Origin: Pithys albifrons albifrons
Taxonomy: Eukaryota; Chordata; Aves; Passeriformes; Thamnophilidae
Reading direction: 5' to 3'
Assembly: GCF_047495875.1 (NCBI RefSeq)
Contig: NC_092460.1
Location: 9,104,520-9,168,519, forward strand
Length of the DNA: 64,000 nt
Numbering within the stretch: the first letter of the stretch is position 1; every line of letters starts with the position of its first letter. Below, piece after piece: positions 25,301 through 37,600 of this stretch. The translations under genes were made by a program, and so were the position numbers. The notes beneath the pieces are model-generated. The model saw only the letters and a list, made by a program, of their open reading frames with translations. It had not been told where the DNA came from and made no database searches.

Positions 25301-28063
25301 ACATACAGTGCAGGAGAAGAGCCATAGTAATGGACAACATGACCCTGTAGTAATTGCCATATCAACTGTAGAACATCATTCTGCTTTAAGATGTTCCTTT
25401 TGATGTGTTCAGATTAAATGAATGTAAATTCAAAATCCTGTTTTCAGGAGAATAAGCTGCATCAGTTTGTATCCTTTTTTCATTAGGTTACAGCAATCTC
25501 TGGAGCAGGCCTAGATCTGTGGCCTTTTTCCTTTAAGGCTTTTAGGCTTAAAGACAAAGATTCTTGCTTTCATACTCTTTCAAAACTTACCTATTTGGTT
25601 TGTAAATAATTGAAAGAATTAATTCTGAGTTACTTAAATAAGCACACTGTATTGGGGGCCAACAGAGATAACAAAATTCTCATTAGAGAAATTGATCTTT
25701 GTGAAAATTTCCCTGACTCTCAAGAACATCTTAAAAATATTGGAGTTCTCTTGACTGCTTTGGAGTTCATAGTTTTGTGGGTTTGTTCCTTTACACAGAA
25801 ATCTTAATGAAAGAACAGACATCTAGAAAAAGAAAACCTTCTTGAGCTGAAACTGTATTTTCTATCTTTCTGTGATTTCTCCTATACAAGGAGCCACAGT
25901 AAATGGGTGTGGAGGGGAAATAATTAGCACTCCGCATTTGATAGACTGCAATGATAGCTGTGTATACACACCCTTCATTCCCAGAGAAGGAAAACCCTAA
26001 TGTTGTTGTCAGTGGCTGCAGTAAAGAACTCAGAAGTTTGTAACTGGTGTTAGGTAGCTTCTCTTTGAAGAATGACATCTGTGGTGCCACAAGTTACAAA
26101 TTGTAGTTAAGTCAAGGATTGTATCCCCAGGTTCTGTGGCTATTGATTGCCATGTGGAGATATAAAGAGCTCTTCTGTCCTCCCCTGGATAATATAGATT
26201 ATTAGATGTGCTGTTAAGAGATATTCAGCTTCTGCTGCAGCATCTGGCAATTGCCAGTCCCACAGCAAGAGACTGGCTCTGATGGATTCCTTGACTTGTC
26301 TGGGTGGATGGTGGCCCTTTTGGTGTGAGGGGGATCACAAGGTGGTGCCTTTCAGGAATCCCTCGTTGAGATGGGGTTTGCTGGATGCCTTTCAGAAAGG
26401 GAGGGCTGGGGGTGGCAATAAACTTAGTTAAAGCTTACCTTGTGCTAAAAATTCCCCGAAATCTCTTCCACTGCATATTCTAGGGTTTCGTGTGGGCTTT
26501 CCAGTGCAACCTAGATATGGTAATTTGTGCATTATGTATTGAGAAATGGATCAATTAAAAGGATAGAAACAGAATTAATCAGATGTTCACTTTATTTATG
26601 AACATATGTTCCATATTATATTTCCACCAGGATATCTAATGAAACTAAGTCAAAAAAAAAAGCAGTTCCTAACATGCTCCTTATATGTTTTCCCATCTCT
26701 GTTTTCAGTTGGAAACAAAGTTGTTTCCAGTTTCTTTGAATTTCTTTATAATGTGGTACTTGGTGTAGTTGTACAGAAGACTGCAGAACTCACAAACATT
26801 TCCTTCAGCGACAAGTTTGAAAGTATCAGAAGGAAAAGACTCAGAAAGTTTCATTTTAAAGCTCAATATACAGTCCTTGAAGATACCCCCAAGAGGATAA
26901 AGGAATCACTGAGGAGAACAAGTGCTAGATTGCAATATAAAAATATTCCACTTTTATGTCATCTCACCACAAGAGGTCTTTAAATTGGAGCAGAGAAGTT
27001 GAGCCTGTGTCAAAGTATGGACATGGCAGCTTTTTCTGTTTGGTTGGTTTTTCTTCCCTTCTGTGTTAAGGCCTGATGGGGGAAAAGTCCAAAGACCTGA
27101 TACAGAACAGAGAAAATGTATGAAAGGGTAAATAAAAGGCCTTTCTACTGCTAGTAGAATGAATACATAAAACTGTGAGTATATCACTTGTTGTCTTAAT
27201 TCCAAACACCTTTTGCCTTTGAAAGAGGCAAGTGAACCATAGAGAGAGAAATATATTGTAATTTTCTTATAATAGCCCCGAACTCTTCCTGAAAATACAA
27301 CAGAGGCAACTCAGCAATTTTAGTGCCAGATGGATGAAAAAAAAAATCGCACATTAAGCTTTCTTTGTTAATTAAAAACTGAATACCAAGGTTTAGGTTT
27401 ACAAATGCCTCCAAACAGGGTGGTGTCTTGGGACAGGGTGCTGCTAATGACTAAATACTGGCCTTGGATATTGTTTTGTTTGAATGTTAAAAAGGTGGTA
27501 ATCAGTGATGTTTCACAAGAGAGAAAAAAGGTACAACAGGAGCAGATAAAATGGTGTTTCAGCACCTACCACAGGAAACAGTCCTGGAGGGGCAGGGGGC
27601 CAAATAACATGGCTTAAGAATTTTGTTCTGGGTCTAATGCTTATGTCACTATTTGAAGTCTATAGAACTTATGTCAATTTAATGATGCTTAAGTTTAACA
27701 CCCCAAGCAAGAGGTACACTGAAAGTGCTTGCTCATTCTCACAGCAAAATTAAATTAGTCTGCTGTCCACAGTCCACAGCCCAACACACACTGCAAGGCA
27801 AATTCTCTGTTGGATTTGCATGCACTCATCTCTGTGAAAATGATTTAGGTGAGGCATGGTGTGGGTTACAGTGCTGAACTGATGCTCCTCATCTTTCTCC
27901 TGTAGGCCCAAAAGTGTTCAAGGTGATAGAAATCAGAGCTCCCTGTTTGCTGCATCTCAGATAAAAAGGGGAACCTGATCAAAAGAAGAATTATCACAAT
28001 ACGTTCCTTGTTCTGTTTGTCTTCTATCTCTTGAACATCACCTAATGGCTTGCTTAGTAGTAC
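19389..28063 (+). other. FHIT: FHIT large intron, third segment (no gene seen)
   Basis: Intron sequence. Much of it is AT-rich (about 19600-19960, 21640-22200, 24640-25480), with one GC-richer islet at about 22230-22900. A run of 15 A occurs at 23001-23015. The longest ATG-initiated frame outside the GC islet is 125 codons at 26606-26983, with no recognisable domain. A cluster of TAATTA-like motifs at about 24773-25300 is described among the findings. Confidence 0.78.
24773..24787. promoter_or_regulatory. TTAATTAATTAATTA motif, candidate homeodomain site cluster
   Basis: Three overlapping TTAATTA cores form a near-palindromic block. Further TAATTA/TAATTG motifs occur at about 25025, 25103, 25260 and 25283. 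This is the core preference of many homeodomain factors. It is also common by chance in AT-rich DNA, so the call is only a suggestion that the stretch may be an intronic enhancer. Confidence 0.25.
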
Positions 28064-28667
28064 TGGGTTTGTGTGGCAAGGCTTTAGTAGTGGGGGCGAG
28101 GAGGGGTCTAGAGTGCTGGCTTCTGTGAGAAGCTGCCAGAAGGTTCCCCTGTGTCCAATGGAGCCAATGCCAACTGGCTCCAAAGCTGACCCCATCAGCA
28201 ACAGTGGCAGTGCCTCGATGGACCCACAGTGGAGCAGTCTCATCCTGAAGGACTGCAGCCTGTGGAAGGAACCCATGCTGGAGCAGGGCAAGAGTGTGAG
28301 GAGTCCTCCCCCTGTGGAGGAAACAGCAGCAGAGACAACGTGTGATGTACTCTCCTAAGCCCCCATGTGCCAGTGGAGGGGAGAAAGTAGAGCATTTGAG
28401 ATTGAAGTTGAGCCTGGGAAGAAGGGATGGTGTTTTAGGATTAGATCTTTGTTTCTCAATACCCTACTCTGCTTTGACTGGTAATAAATTAATTTCCCGA
28501 ACTTGGGTCTGTTTTGCCCATGACAGTAACTGGTGAGTGATCTCTTCCTGTCCTTATCTTGACCCAAGAGCCTTTTGATGTATTTTCTCTCCCCTGTCCA
28601 GCTGAGGAGAGGGAGTGATAGAGCAACTTTGGTGGGTATGTGGCATCCAGTCAGGATCAACCCACCA
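28064..28667 (+). mobile_element. Solo LTR of an avian endogenous retrovirus-like element, sense copy
   Basis: About 604 bp beginning TGGGTTTGTGTGGCAAGG and ending TCAACCCACCA, with no adjoining retroviral genes. The sequence aligns along much of its length with the reverse complement of 52199-53003. Shared blocks include GTGAGAAGCTGCC, CCCATCAGCAACAGTGG, GTCTGTTTTGCCCATGA and GGTATGTGGCATCCAG. An AATAAA lies where an LTR polyadenylation signal would be. Relative to the other copy it lacks about 200 bp in the middle. I could not identify a target-site duplication, so the exact ends are uncertain by a few bases. The family resembles LTRs known from songbird genomes, but I do not assign a subfamily name. 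An ATG-initiated frame of 102 codons (28050-28358) overlaps its first half and is not a retroviral gene. Confidence 0.8.
28484..28489 (+). promoter_or_regulatory. AATAAA in the sense-oriented LTR
   Basis: A canonical polyadenylation hexamer within the LTR, on the same strand as FHIT, followed downstream by T-rich stretches. In intact LTRs this signal ends the viral transcript. Here it could in principle cause premature intronic polyadenylation of FHIT RNA. Use is inferred, not shown. Confidence 0.45.
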
Positions 28668-31600
28668 CAATTTAAGGCATTCAGTTTTTTCATACATCTA
28701 CATACAGTTTCATCTGCTGAGTTGGCTACTATGCAGTCTCCTGTACAATGTAGTAGTAAGAGAACTTGACAGGAGAGTATCATGTTTTATGTCACTAAAT
28801 TTAGTGATAAATGTTAAAGTAATATCTGATAAGTATAGCATCAGGCAATCCCAGTTCAGTGCTACCTTTATTCCCTACACAACAGCTGAAAGTAAAGAGA
28901 TGAGTGGTTTTGCTTACATTGCAGCTGCTCCCAGGTGACAGCTCTGTTACCACCCAGCAAGTCTAACTGAGAACTGGCTGAAACAGATTGCCTGTTACCA
29001 CACTCCTCAGCTGGCAGAGAGCAGTGGATTACTGTATTTTCAGAATAAATGAGAATAAAAGCCACACTGTCATTTTAGAGGGCAAAATCTGGGGTTAAAT
29101 TCTGCTGTTAAATGAAATATATGGTATTTCCCAGTAAGTTATACTGTATAATAAGAATGAGGAATGAACATCTGTCGTATGTAAAGAAAGTAATGCAGAG
29201 TTATTCTCTATGCACAGAATAAATATATTCCATAATACAAATTCAATGGATAAAGATTGATGATATTTCAGCCTCTGCCTATCAGAGCTCTCTATATGCC
29301 TGGCTTATGTAATTTTGCCCATTTGAAAACGTTGGCAGAAATTAATTCTTTCCTAAAAAGCATAAGTACATCCATTTGCTTTACTTAAAAAGCAAAACAA
29401 AATTATTGCCAGGCATTGCCTCTGTCATAGTAGAAGTCTTATAATCATGCTTGCAATTAAACAAATGTTGTCTTATCTTAAAATAAAGTATTTGACAGCA
29501 GAGAGGATGTGATAGGGAAGTGATAGAGATGTCTCTCACAAGAGGAACAACTTTGATGTTTGGTGAAGTCAAGAAGAGAGACTGAAATCATGCAGGGATG
29601 AAAAGACAGAAGTAGGATGTTAAAAATAGCAGGGAAAGGGAAGATTTTTACAGGACTCTGGGGGTGGGTGGAAGCGGAGGAGATTGAATTTGCTGTGATC
29701 TCAGACAATGTCCTGAGCCAACAAGGCAGGCAGTGGTTGTGTTCTGGGGCAGAAATGTGTGTACCTGTCTGTTCTCATGATCTGCATGGAGCGGATCACC
29801 CAGGAAAGGGAAGGAGCCACAGTTCCAACAGAAGCACAAAATAAAAATGGCAGGGAAGACAAAAATTTTTCTAAATATGTACTGAGAGAAACATTGAAAA
29901 GTGGAAAGTGACCCAAGAGAAGGCTGACTTTTACTGGCAAAAGAAGGGCAGGATTTAAAGGAGAGTCATATAGTCAAGGAAGGAAAGTTTATTAGGAAGA
30001 GACAGCTGGAAATACAAGGGCCAAGAACTCCTCACATTATCATATTTATGTTACTATAAACTATGTTTATGGCCAGAAGGGCTTATTAGATATCCTGTTG
30101 CTCTGTAGGTTTGCTGAGATCTGATTTTTGCAGATAGCAGAACAGGAATGTGTCCCTGAATGTTGCATTCCTCCCCTACTGTCTCAAAGGCTTTTTGCAG
30201 AGAAACTGTCATGATGTTTGTCAGAAAATCAACCACACCAGAATATTTTTTAGCTTTACAGGAGAAAATATGCTTTTTGTTTTTGCTAAACATAAACCCA
30301 GGAAACATAAGTCTGTTAGTAAAAGAAGGAGAAAAAAAACAGGGCATGAATTATTTAAAATAAAATAGCGGCAAAAAATCTTACTTGACAACAGAGATAA
30401 CTTCATTTGCTAACTTACAGAAATAATCTACCCTTTCACTTTGCTTCCTCTGGATATTGCCTTACAGAGTGTTTTTCATCTATTTATTTATTTTTAACAT
30501 TGCCCCTTTGTTAAAATACTATGTTAGAACATCATGGATATTTTTATTTTCATATTACCTATACTGACATTTAAAATTCCAGTAAAATAAATTATATGCT
30601 GTAGGTTGTCTAATGAAAGGTATTCCTTGATATTTTTTACAGAACACTGATATTTCCAAGGCAAATGTGAGAAGAGAAATTTGTTTGAATAGTCAATTTA
30701 TTGTTTCATCTTGCCACTAAAAAGATCAGCCTTGAGTAAATCTCTGGTCCTATGTGCTTTCTATTCACAAAGGACTTCACATCAACTGATTTTTAATAAT
30801 AGAGTAATCAATAACTTTTTTTTGGTTTTGCTGATCTTGCAGATAGTTCACACTATTGAACAGCTACCTACAATCCCTATGGGTTATTAATGCATGCCAA
30901 GGTAAAGTGTTTTTTGACCTCAGTAACAACATCTCTCTGTAAGGCCTTCATGATTCATCTATGTTCTACTGTTTTTTTTTACTTTATGGATTTTTAAGTA
31001 AATGTCATCTAGTTGAGTCCATTTTTTCACATGTGCTTTATCCAGGTATCTGCTTTCTGGTGATTTGCTGACTTCATCAGACTCTTTATACCTAATTTCC
31101 ATTCTAAGGTAGTTAAAAAAATTAAAATGCTAAAAATTTTGTGTTGTTTCCTTTGTTCAGGGAAAAAAAAAAGCCAGACTTCACTTGTCTTTCCTGTGTT
31201 CTGAAGCTGCTTATTCAGTCTTGTGGGCATGAGGTGAAGTCTTCACTCCAAAGCTCTCTAGGCATTTGTCTATAGGTTTATTTATCAGTTTAATATTAGT
31301 TATGCTTTATGTTGCCTTTGTGCAAAAGTGAAAAAATTAAACAGCATCAGAAAACTGAAGCCCACATGAAAGTATTGGACTTTATTCTGTATGTTTGAAG
31401 CCTGTCAGAGATGGGTAGTTGTGTCAGTTTTAGGGAGGGTACCTGAGATGCTGGGGCATTGGTCTTTCTCTGCCGTTGCAGCTGGTTATACCCATGGGAA
31501 CTCACATGGTTGGCAGCAGCAAGGCTGGATTTATCATGGGAGCTTCAGAAGATCACTCTCAACCCAGAAACTTGCTGGCATTTCTTGCTGCTTCTTCATC

Positions 31601-34600
31601 CCATGCACAGCATGGCCCACGAGTGACAAAAAGCAGAAACTGGGAAAAGTTCACTAAGAAATAACATGGGAGCAGTGTGGTGATAGGTACAGCCAGGCTG
31701 GCTCACACCAGGAATTTGGGGGTTATTATGGTTTTTTTAGTCAGCAATTTCTCACCAATAGTGACCAACTCATGTGCATCAGGATTAATCCCTGTGGTAG
31801 ATAATAATTACAATAAGCAGCCCTGTGGGTATATTCCTTACTGCTCTTTGGTGTTGATTTAATCTCTAGAGTTTTCAGTGTAGCTTTTTCCAAACAGTTT
31901 TTAGTTCGGGTTGTGAGTGTGGGGTTTGTTTGTTTTATATTTACTATTACAGTTTTTAATAGTAAGGTTATAAACAACCTTCAGATTGTGATTTTGAAGG
32001 CAATTGAGAGACTTAGATGCACAAATGTCATTGGGAGGTATCGCTGAAAATCCCAGCAATAATAGATAAGCAATAGTAGGTCAGAGCTGCACCAGAACAG
32101 CCAAACAGCTCTGTATGGGTTGTTTTGTTTGCTTGTTTCTGTTTAAATTCCAAATTTCAACCCTCCCAGCACCATAACAGGATGTGAGCAGCTACTGTAG
32201 CACATATTAAAACACTGCTAGTCACATGTCTGAATTTGTTACTCCTCCATCTCATGCCTAAGACTGTGAGGTCCCATTACCTGATTCATCTGCTTCCTCA
32301 CAGAACAGATTGTTCTGATGTAGGTACTATTTTAGGTTAGGAATGTCCAGCAGAGGTCTGGGTGCTGAGCTGGTGCCAAGCAGCAGTGGGGCAGAGTTAC
32401 TGCATTTGTTTTGTCCTTCCGTCAGTTACAGCTCCAACAGCTCCAGCAAGCACTGCACTGTCTGCTGCATCCCTGTGAAACGGGAAGGTATAAGTGATGC
32501 TGAAGTGAACATTATGTTGCAGTGATGTAGTCATGCTGTAAACCTTTTCATCTATCCTGCATTTTAATTATGCTGCAGAGCTCCCCGGTGAGGCAGGTAA
32601 ACCATATATTAAAATTATTCCATCTGTCAGAAAACAGAGCCACATCTTTGGGAAATAAAAGCAGTGCTATCATTTAAAAGCAGCACATGAAAATGTAATA
32701 ACAAAAATGTGATAGTTAGTTAAAAGGTGGGAGAGTGGGGTGTAAATTAGGAGGAACATTGTTACTTCAGTTGTAATTTGCCCAGGATGTTGGTGCCAGC
32801 CTGGGTGTTTGTACAGAACAGAGGCCTGGGATCTAATCTGGGAGGACCAGAAGTCAGCACTTCAACCCTATGGCATTGGTGAGGCTTTTTAGCTGTAATA
32901 TTAAGTTCCACATCATTCACCTAACTGATGTTATTGTGCATATAAATCTCTGGGTGGAGAGTTGGTTAATAAATGAGCTTTCTGCTTCTGCAGAAAGCTG
33001 GATGTGACAGATGTTTCACCTCCAGCCACATTGCAGTCTGGGGCCCTCTTCCACTCATTTTCAGGTGGTTTTTTTTAATCTCTTGTAGCTTATCAGTGCC
33101 ATATGTAAGCTCTGGGGATGTGCAGCAACCTTTCACCTCTCCTGCCATCCTTTTTAGGGTGAATTAACATTGTTCTGCATGAAGAGATGAGCCTAATGAG
33201 CCTGAGTGTTTCAGGAGTGGTGAAGGTGATCGAGCTGTTCTCCATGCTATGTTCTTTAATCACTGCACACTTCCACATTCAATCCCCATAAGCAGCAATT
33301 GCTCCTTATGTCACCAAGACAGGCCTGGATAAATGTACTTTTGACCCTTTTCAGACAAAGTTGCAGCACAGTAACTCTGGGGGGATCCCAAGAGGGATTC
33401 CCACGTGTGTACCATGTGACAGGTTATGTAATCTGGAAGAACAGAGCATCTCACAGGTTGAACCTGTGCTGCTGATCCACAACTGCACCAGCATATGCTT
33501 CATGCAACTCCTGAAACCTGAAGCATCTCCTCAAAAAGCAAAAGCCTTTGAGGTGTGATGGACTGTACAAGTGCCAAGTTAGACCACTCAGGGCAGTGTC
33601 TGTGAAAGGGTGACTGAATCACAGTGCTCTGTACTCCGGGGGCCAGGCTGGCTCTTTGCAGCAGTCACATTGACCAGCTTTCTTTGCCTGGACTTCACAG
33701 TGACTCTCTGCTTGTCCTCAGTAACTCTATGGTTAGTGGTGTGACTGTGGGCAAGCCACTTCACCTTGTTATTTCCTCACACCCCCTGCACTGTCTTGTC
33801 TGTTTAGGCTGAGAACAAAATGTTTCTTCAGGACAGTGACTTGTCTCTTAGGATGTATTTGTTTGGCAAGTACAAATAAGATCAAGGCCCCGTGGCTGGG
33901 GTTTCTATGTGCTCCCACAACATGAATAATAAATAAAAGCAGAGGTAAACTCACTGTGTTAGTACCATTTATGTGCAGAGGTATTATTGAATGAGACAAC
34001 AAAGGAATACAGTAGGAACATTCCTAAACATTTCAGTAGAAAATGATGATTTCAGAGTAATTTTAGGGGAATTCATGGAACAGAAGTCTGTTTGCAACTG
34101 GTGCAAAGATTGCGCTGCCTGTGTGGTAACAGCAGTGCATTAAATCTCATGTATGGAAATTCTGTTGTTGCTATTTTGGCAATAGTGAAAAAAATAGAAA
34201 AAAATGCTGCTCTTCTTGAGATAAACACAAAAGGGCTCCTCACTATCCAGAAGGGTTTGACAGTAGCTGAGATTTAAACCTTTGAGTATTGTGAGTGTTA
34301 TCTGCTTCCACAGAAAGACTGCCTCATTTCCCTCTGGGACTTCTGATCCCAGCCACACACTCTTTTAAAACCATGCATGGCTGGATGCTAATGTTGCTAT
34401 CTATAGGCTTTGAAGTGATTGAATCCCCACCAGAACTTAGATTTTAATCATCACTTTGATCTGTGGCTCTGCTAAAGAATCATTTACAAATGTGTCTTGA
34501 ATCTGTAAACCTAAAATTGTGCAGGACTACTGCGTGTCACCTATTTCAGAAACAATGCAACTGATGGTATTTTTGAATCAAAGTCAAATCCGAGGGGAAA

Positions 34601-37600
34601 TGCATGGAAAGTTACTAGAGACTCTTAAATAATCTCTATTTGTCCTGATCTGTTTCTTTAGCTAAAAACAAGAAAACTCTAAAGACTGACAGTTTTTTAT
34701 GTGTTTACTTCCTAAGCAGTAGAGGAAAACTAAGTTCCTCTTAGGACAGCTGTCAAAACATTAATATTGTTGCAGTACTAATTATTTTCTTAAAAGCTGC
34801 CATAGAGCTCATTCTTGTCTCCACATAAATAACTGCCAAAGACCCAAATTTGAGGACTTGAAGTAGGTCAGTATTTTACTATTTTCATCCTCCACTATGA
34901 CTAATGAGCCAAGTGAAAATTTCCTATCTGATCACCCACAGATAAAGGGTGAAGGATTATGTGCTCAGGGTATTGCTATCTACACAAATAAAGCCAGAAT
35001 AAATACATATTTTCACAAAACTCTTCTTAGTTATAGAAGCGTGGGGGCTACTTAGCTCTATGCCAGGAAGAAATATTTAGAACAGACTTTTCAATTTAAT
35101 TCTTTCCTTGGAAAATTCATTTTGTTGTTACTGAGCATATTTGTGTTGCAAAGAGAAAGATCATTATTGCATGAAGGACCTTTCATGTTATAGTTGAAAC
35201 AAGGCAGAAAGACATGAAGGACATGCTCAGCAAAGCAGTAATGTTATTTGTTTAGGGATGTTCCTTGAGGCATAGACCAGAAACCATTCTGGATGGGAGA
35301 TAGGCATGCAGTTTCCATTTTAAAGAGGTTTATTTCTACTTTCACAAGTTTATAGTCAAAAGCCATCAAATGGAAAGACATGCTATATTTTAATTTTTCT
35401 ATAAACAATTTGATTTATCAGTAGCATTAAACAAGTCAATGATGGAGGAGATCAGGAATAGGAGATTGGATACACTTGTGTCTGCCTGACACACCTGACT
35501 CAGGCATTAGAGAAGCTGAGTGAATTCTGTGCAAAATCAATAGCAGAGTCCCAAATGACTGTGAATGAGACACTGGTTCACCACTTCTTTTCAAGATAGG
35601 AACTCTGATGTGGTATCTGCATGTTCTTGTGCCAATTTGTCTGATTCAAGTTGCTTTTTTGAGGAAGGGAAATAAGATTGTTATACAGTTGGAATATCTG
35701 TAGTGCGGGCACAGACCTCTACTGTGAGAAGTCCTTTCTGACTTGTTTAAAACTAAACCCTGAAGTTAAAAGAGAAAGGAATATCTGGTGCCAGTGCACT
35801 CTAAAACCCACCAGAATAAATTCTGACTAATTCTGTTCCTTTGTGGAATTATTCTGGATTTTCACTGCTGTACCCAAGAGGCAAGAACAAATTTTGAGTC
35901 AGTCACTCGGGATTTCAATTGAAATACTGGCCATAGCAAAAAAGGTGGAATGAGTATTTCAGCTGTCATCAAATAAGCCTCCCTATTTTATAATACATAT
36001 TACAGTTCTTTTGTCTTCATCTTAATGGATTTGGCATTCCTCTAGTTACAGTTTTCATGTTTTGCCAAATCCCAATTTAAGGTTAGCCATAGCATCCTTG
36101 TTACCCAAGGGAAGAGAAGACAGAGCATTTTCACTCATCTGATTTTGCAGAGAGTGCACTATTGCTGTTCTTTAGCTGAGTGTTTGCATTCAAAAAAAAA
36201 GGAGAGAAACAGAAATAAGATATTTCTGTATGTCAGAATATTTACGTTTGGGAGATGCTTCCTCTCAGCTGAGACAGTATCTGTCACTATATTCCTTATA
36301 GTCTTCATTTCATTATTCAATATATTAATCACTTTTTTTCAATCATCTCTAAGTGACTTTAAAATTAATGTTTCACTTTCCATTATAATGCCAGAAAAAA
36401 AAATAAATGGAAACTTGATCATTATTAAAATTTCTGTTAGCACCTTCAAGTACAACTTGCTTTATTATTAAATCATTAATATTATTATATTAATATTGCA
36501 GCAGCATTTGAAATCCCTGTGTGTGCTGTACAGACACAGCCTCAGTTCTTCTGGACAATCCACCCCTATATCAGGAAGCACTCTAAGTAACTATAGTTAG
36601 TGTTGTCATTGAACTTAAACAGACCAAGGAGGCAGTGCTGCCTTGCTTTGTGGAGGGACAGTGGGACACAAGTGACATGCTGATATCTAAAGATGGAGCC
36701 TGAGACAGAACTTGAAATTAAGTGATATCCTGAAGTCCTGGTGAAGTGCTATACAATGCATATCTTGTAATCCTTTCCTGATCCATTTTCTCTTTCACTT
36801 GGAAAAACCCGTTAGAGAAGACCAAAATACATTGCCAAGATCAGATATGTGGATTTCTGCGGTAGTAACTGCACTTCAGGTGTGTCCTGGTGTCTGTGAG
36901 GGCCTCTTAACTGAGGGCACTGGGTAACTGTAGGAATGGAAATAGCTCTTGATTCCTCGCCCTACCCATCACATCAGAAAGACTGTCAGTAATCCTAAGT
37001 CAGACCCTGCTGTGCCTGTATCTTTGCAAACAAAGCACTGCTTTCCTGGGCAGGTGGTGCAGCTCCAGGCTGTGCTCACTTTGCATCTGGATAAACTGGA
37101 GTCCTGCAGCTGCACTCAGCTGAGTGTGGAATTTTGTTTATGCTGCTGCTTCTGTTGCATACTCAGCAGAGGAAAGATGGTGTTAATATACACAAAACTT
37201 TTTTCCACAGACCCTTAGGGAAGAGTTTAGGGCTTATCTCTGAAAGGTGAAAGGTTCACCATTCTCATTAGAGGGAATAAAGAAAGAGTGATACTTTGGT
37301 TCAAATGTTGTTTTTTTTAAAAAAGGTTATACCTAACAGGAAACTGTCAATACAAATAAGAATTCAGGGTGCCTTTATCTTCCATAATTTAATTTTATTG
37401 TATTTGTAGACCTGAAAGTGAATCCTGGCTGTTGGGAATTGAAAGGCATTGCCCTAAACTTCAGATAGTGAGCTCAAGGAGCCTTTCAAAGAAAGCAAAC
37501 ACACGTGAACAGAAGAAGCAATATAGTTTAAAGGTTAGGATTTCTTCTCAATTTCGAGGTTTCTTTGTATCTTTGCCCTAGAATGATTGTGTTCCCCAGC

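Noticed and set aside
26606..26983. 125-codon ORF, lysine/arginine-rich C-terminal half
   Set aside because: No recognisable family, no splice or promoter context, and a length expected by chance in AT-rich intron.
28355..28783. 142-codon minus-strand ORF
   Set aside because: It is mostly antisense to the solo LTR and carries no retroviral domain.
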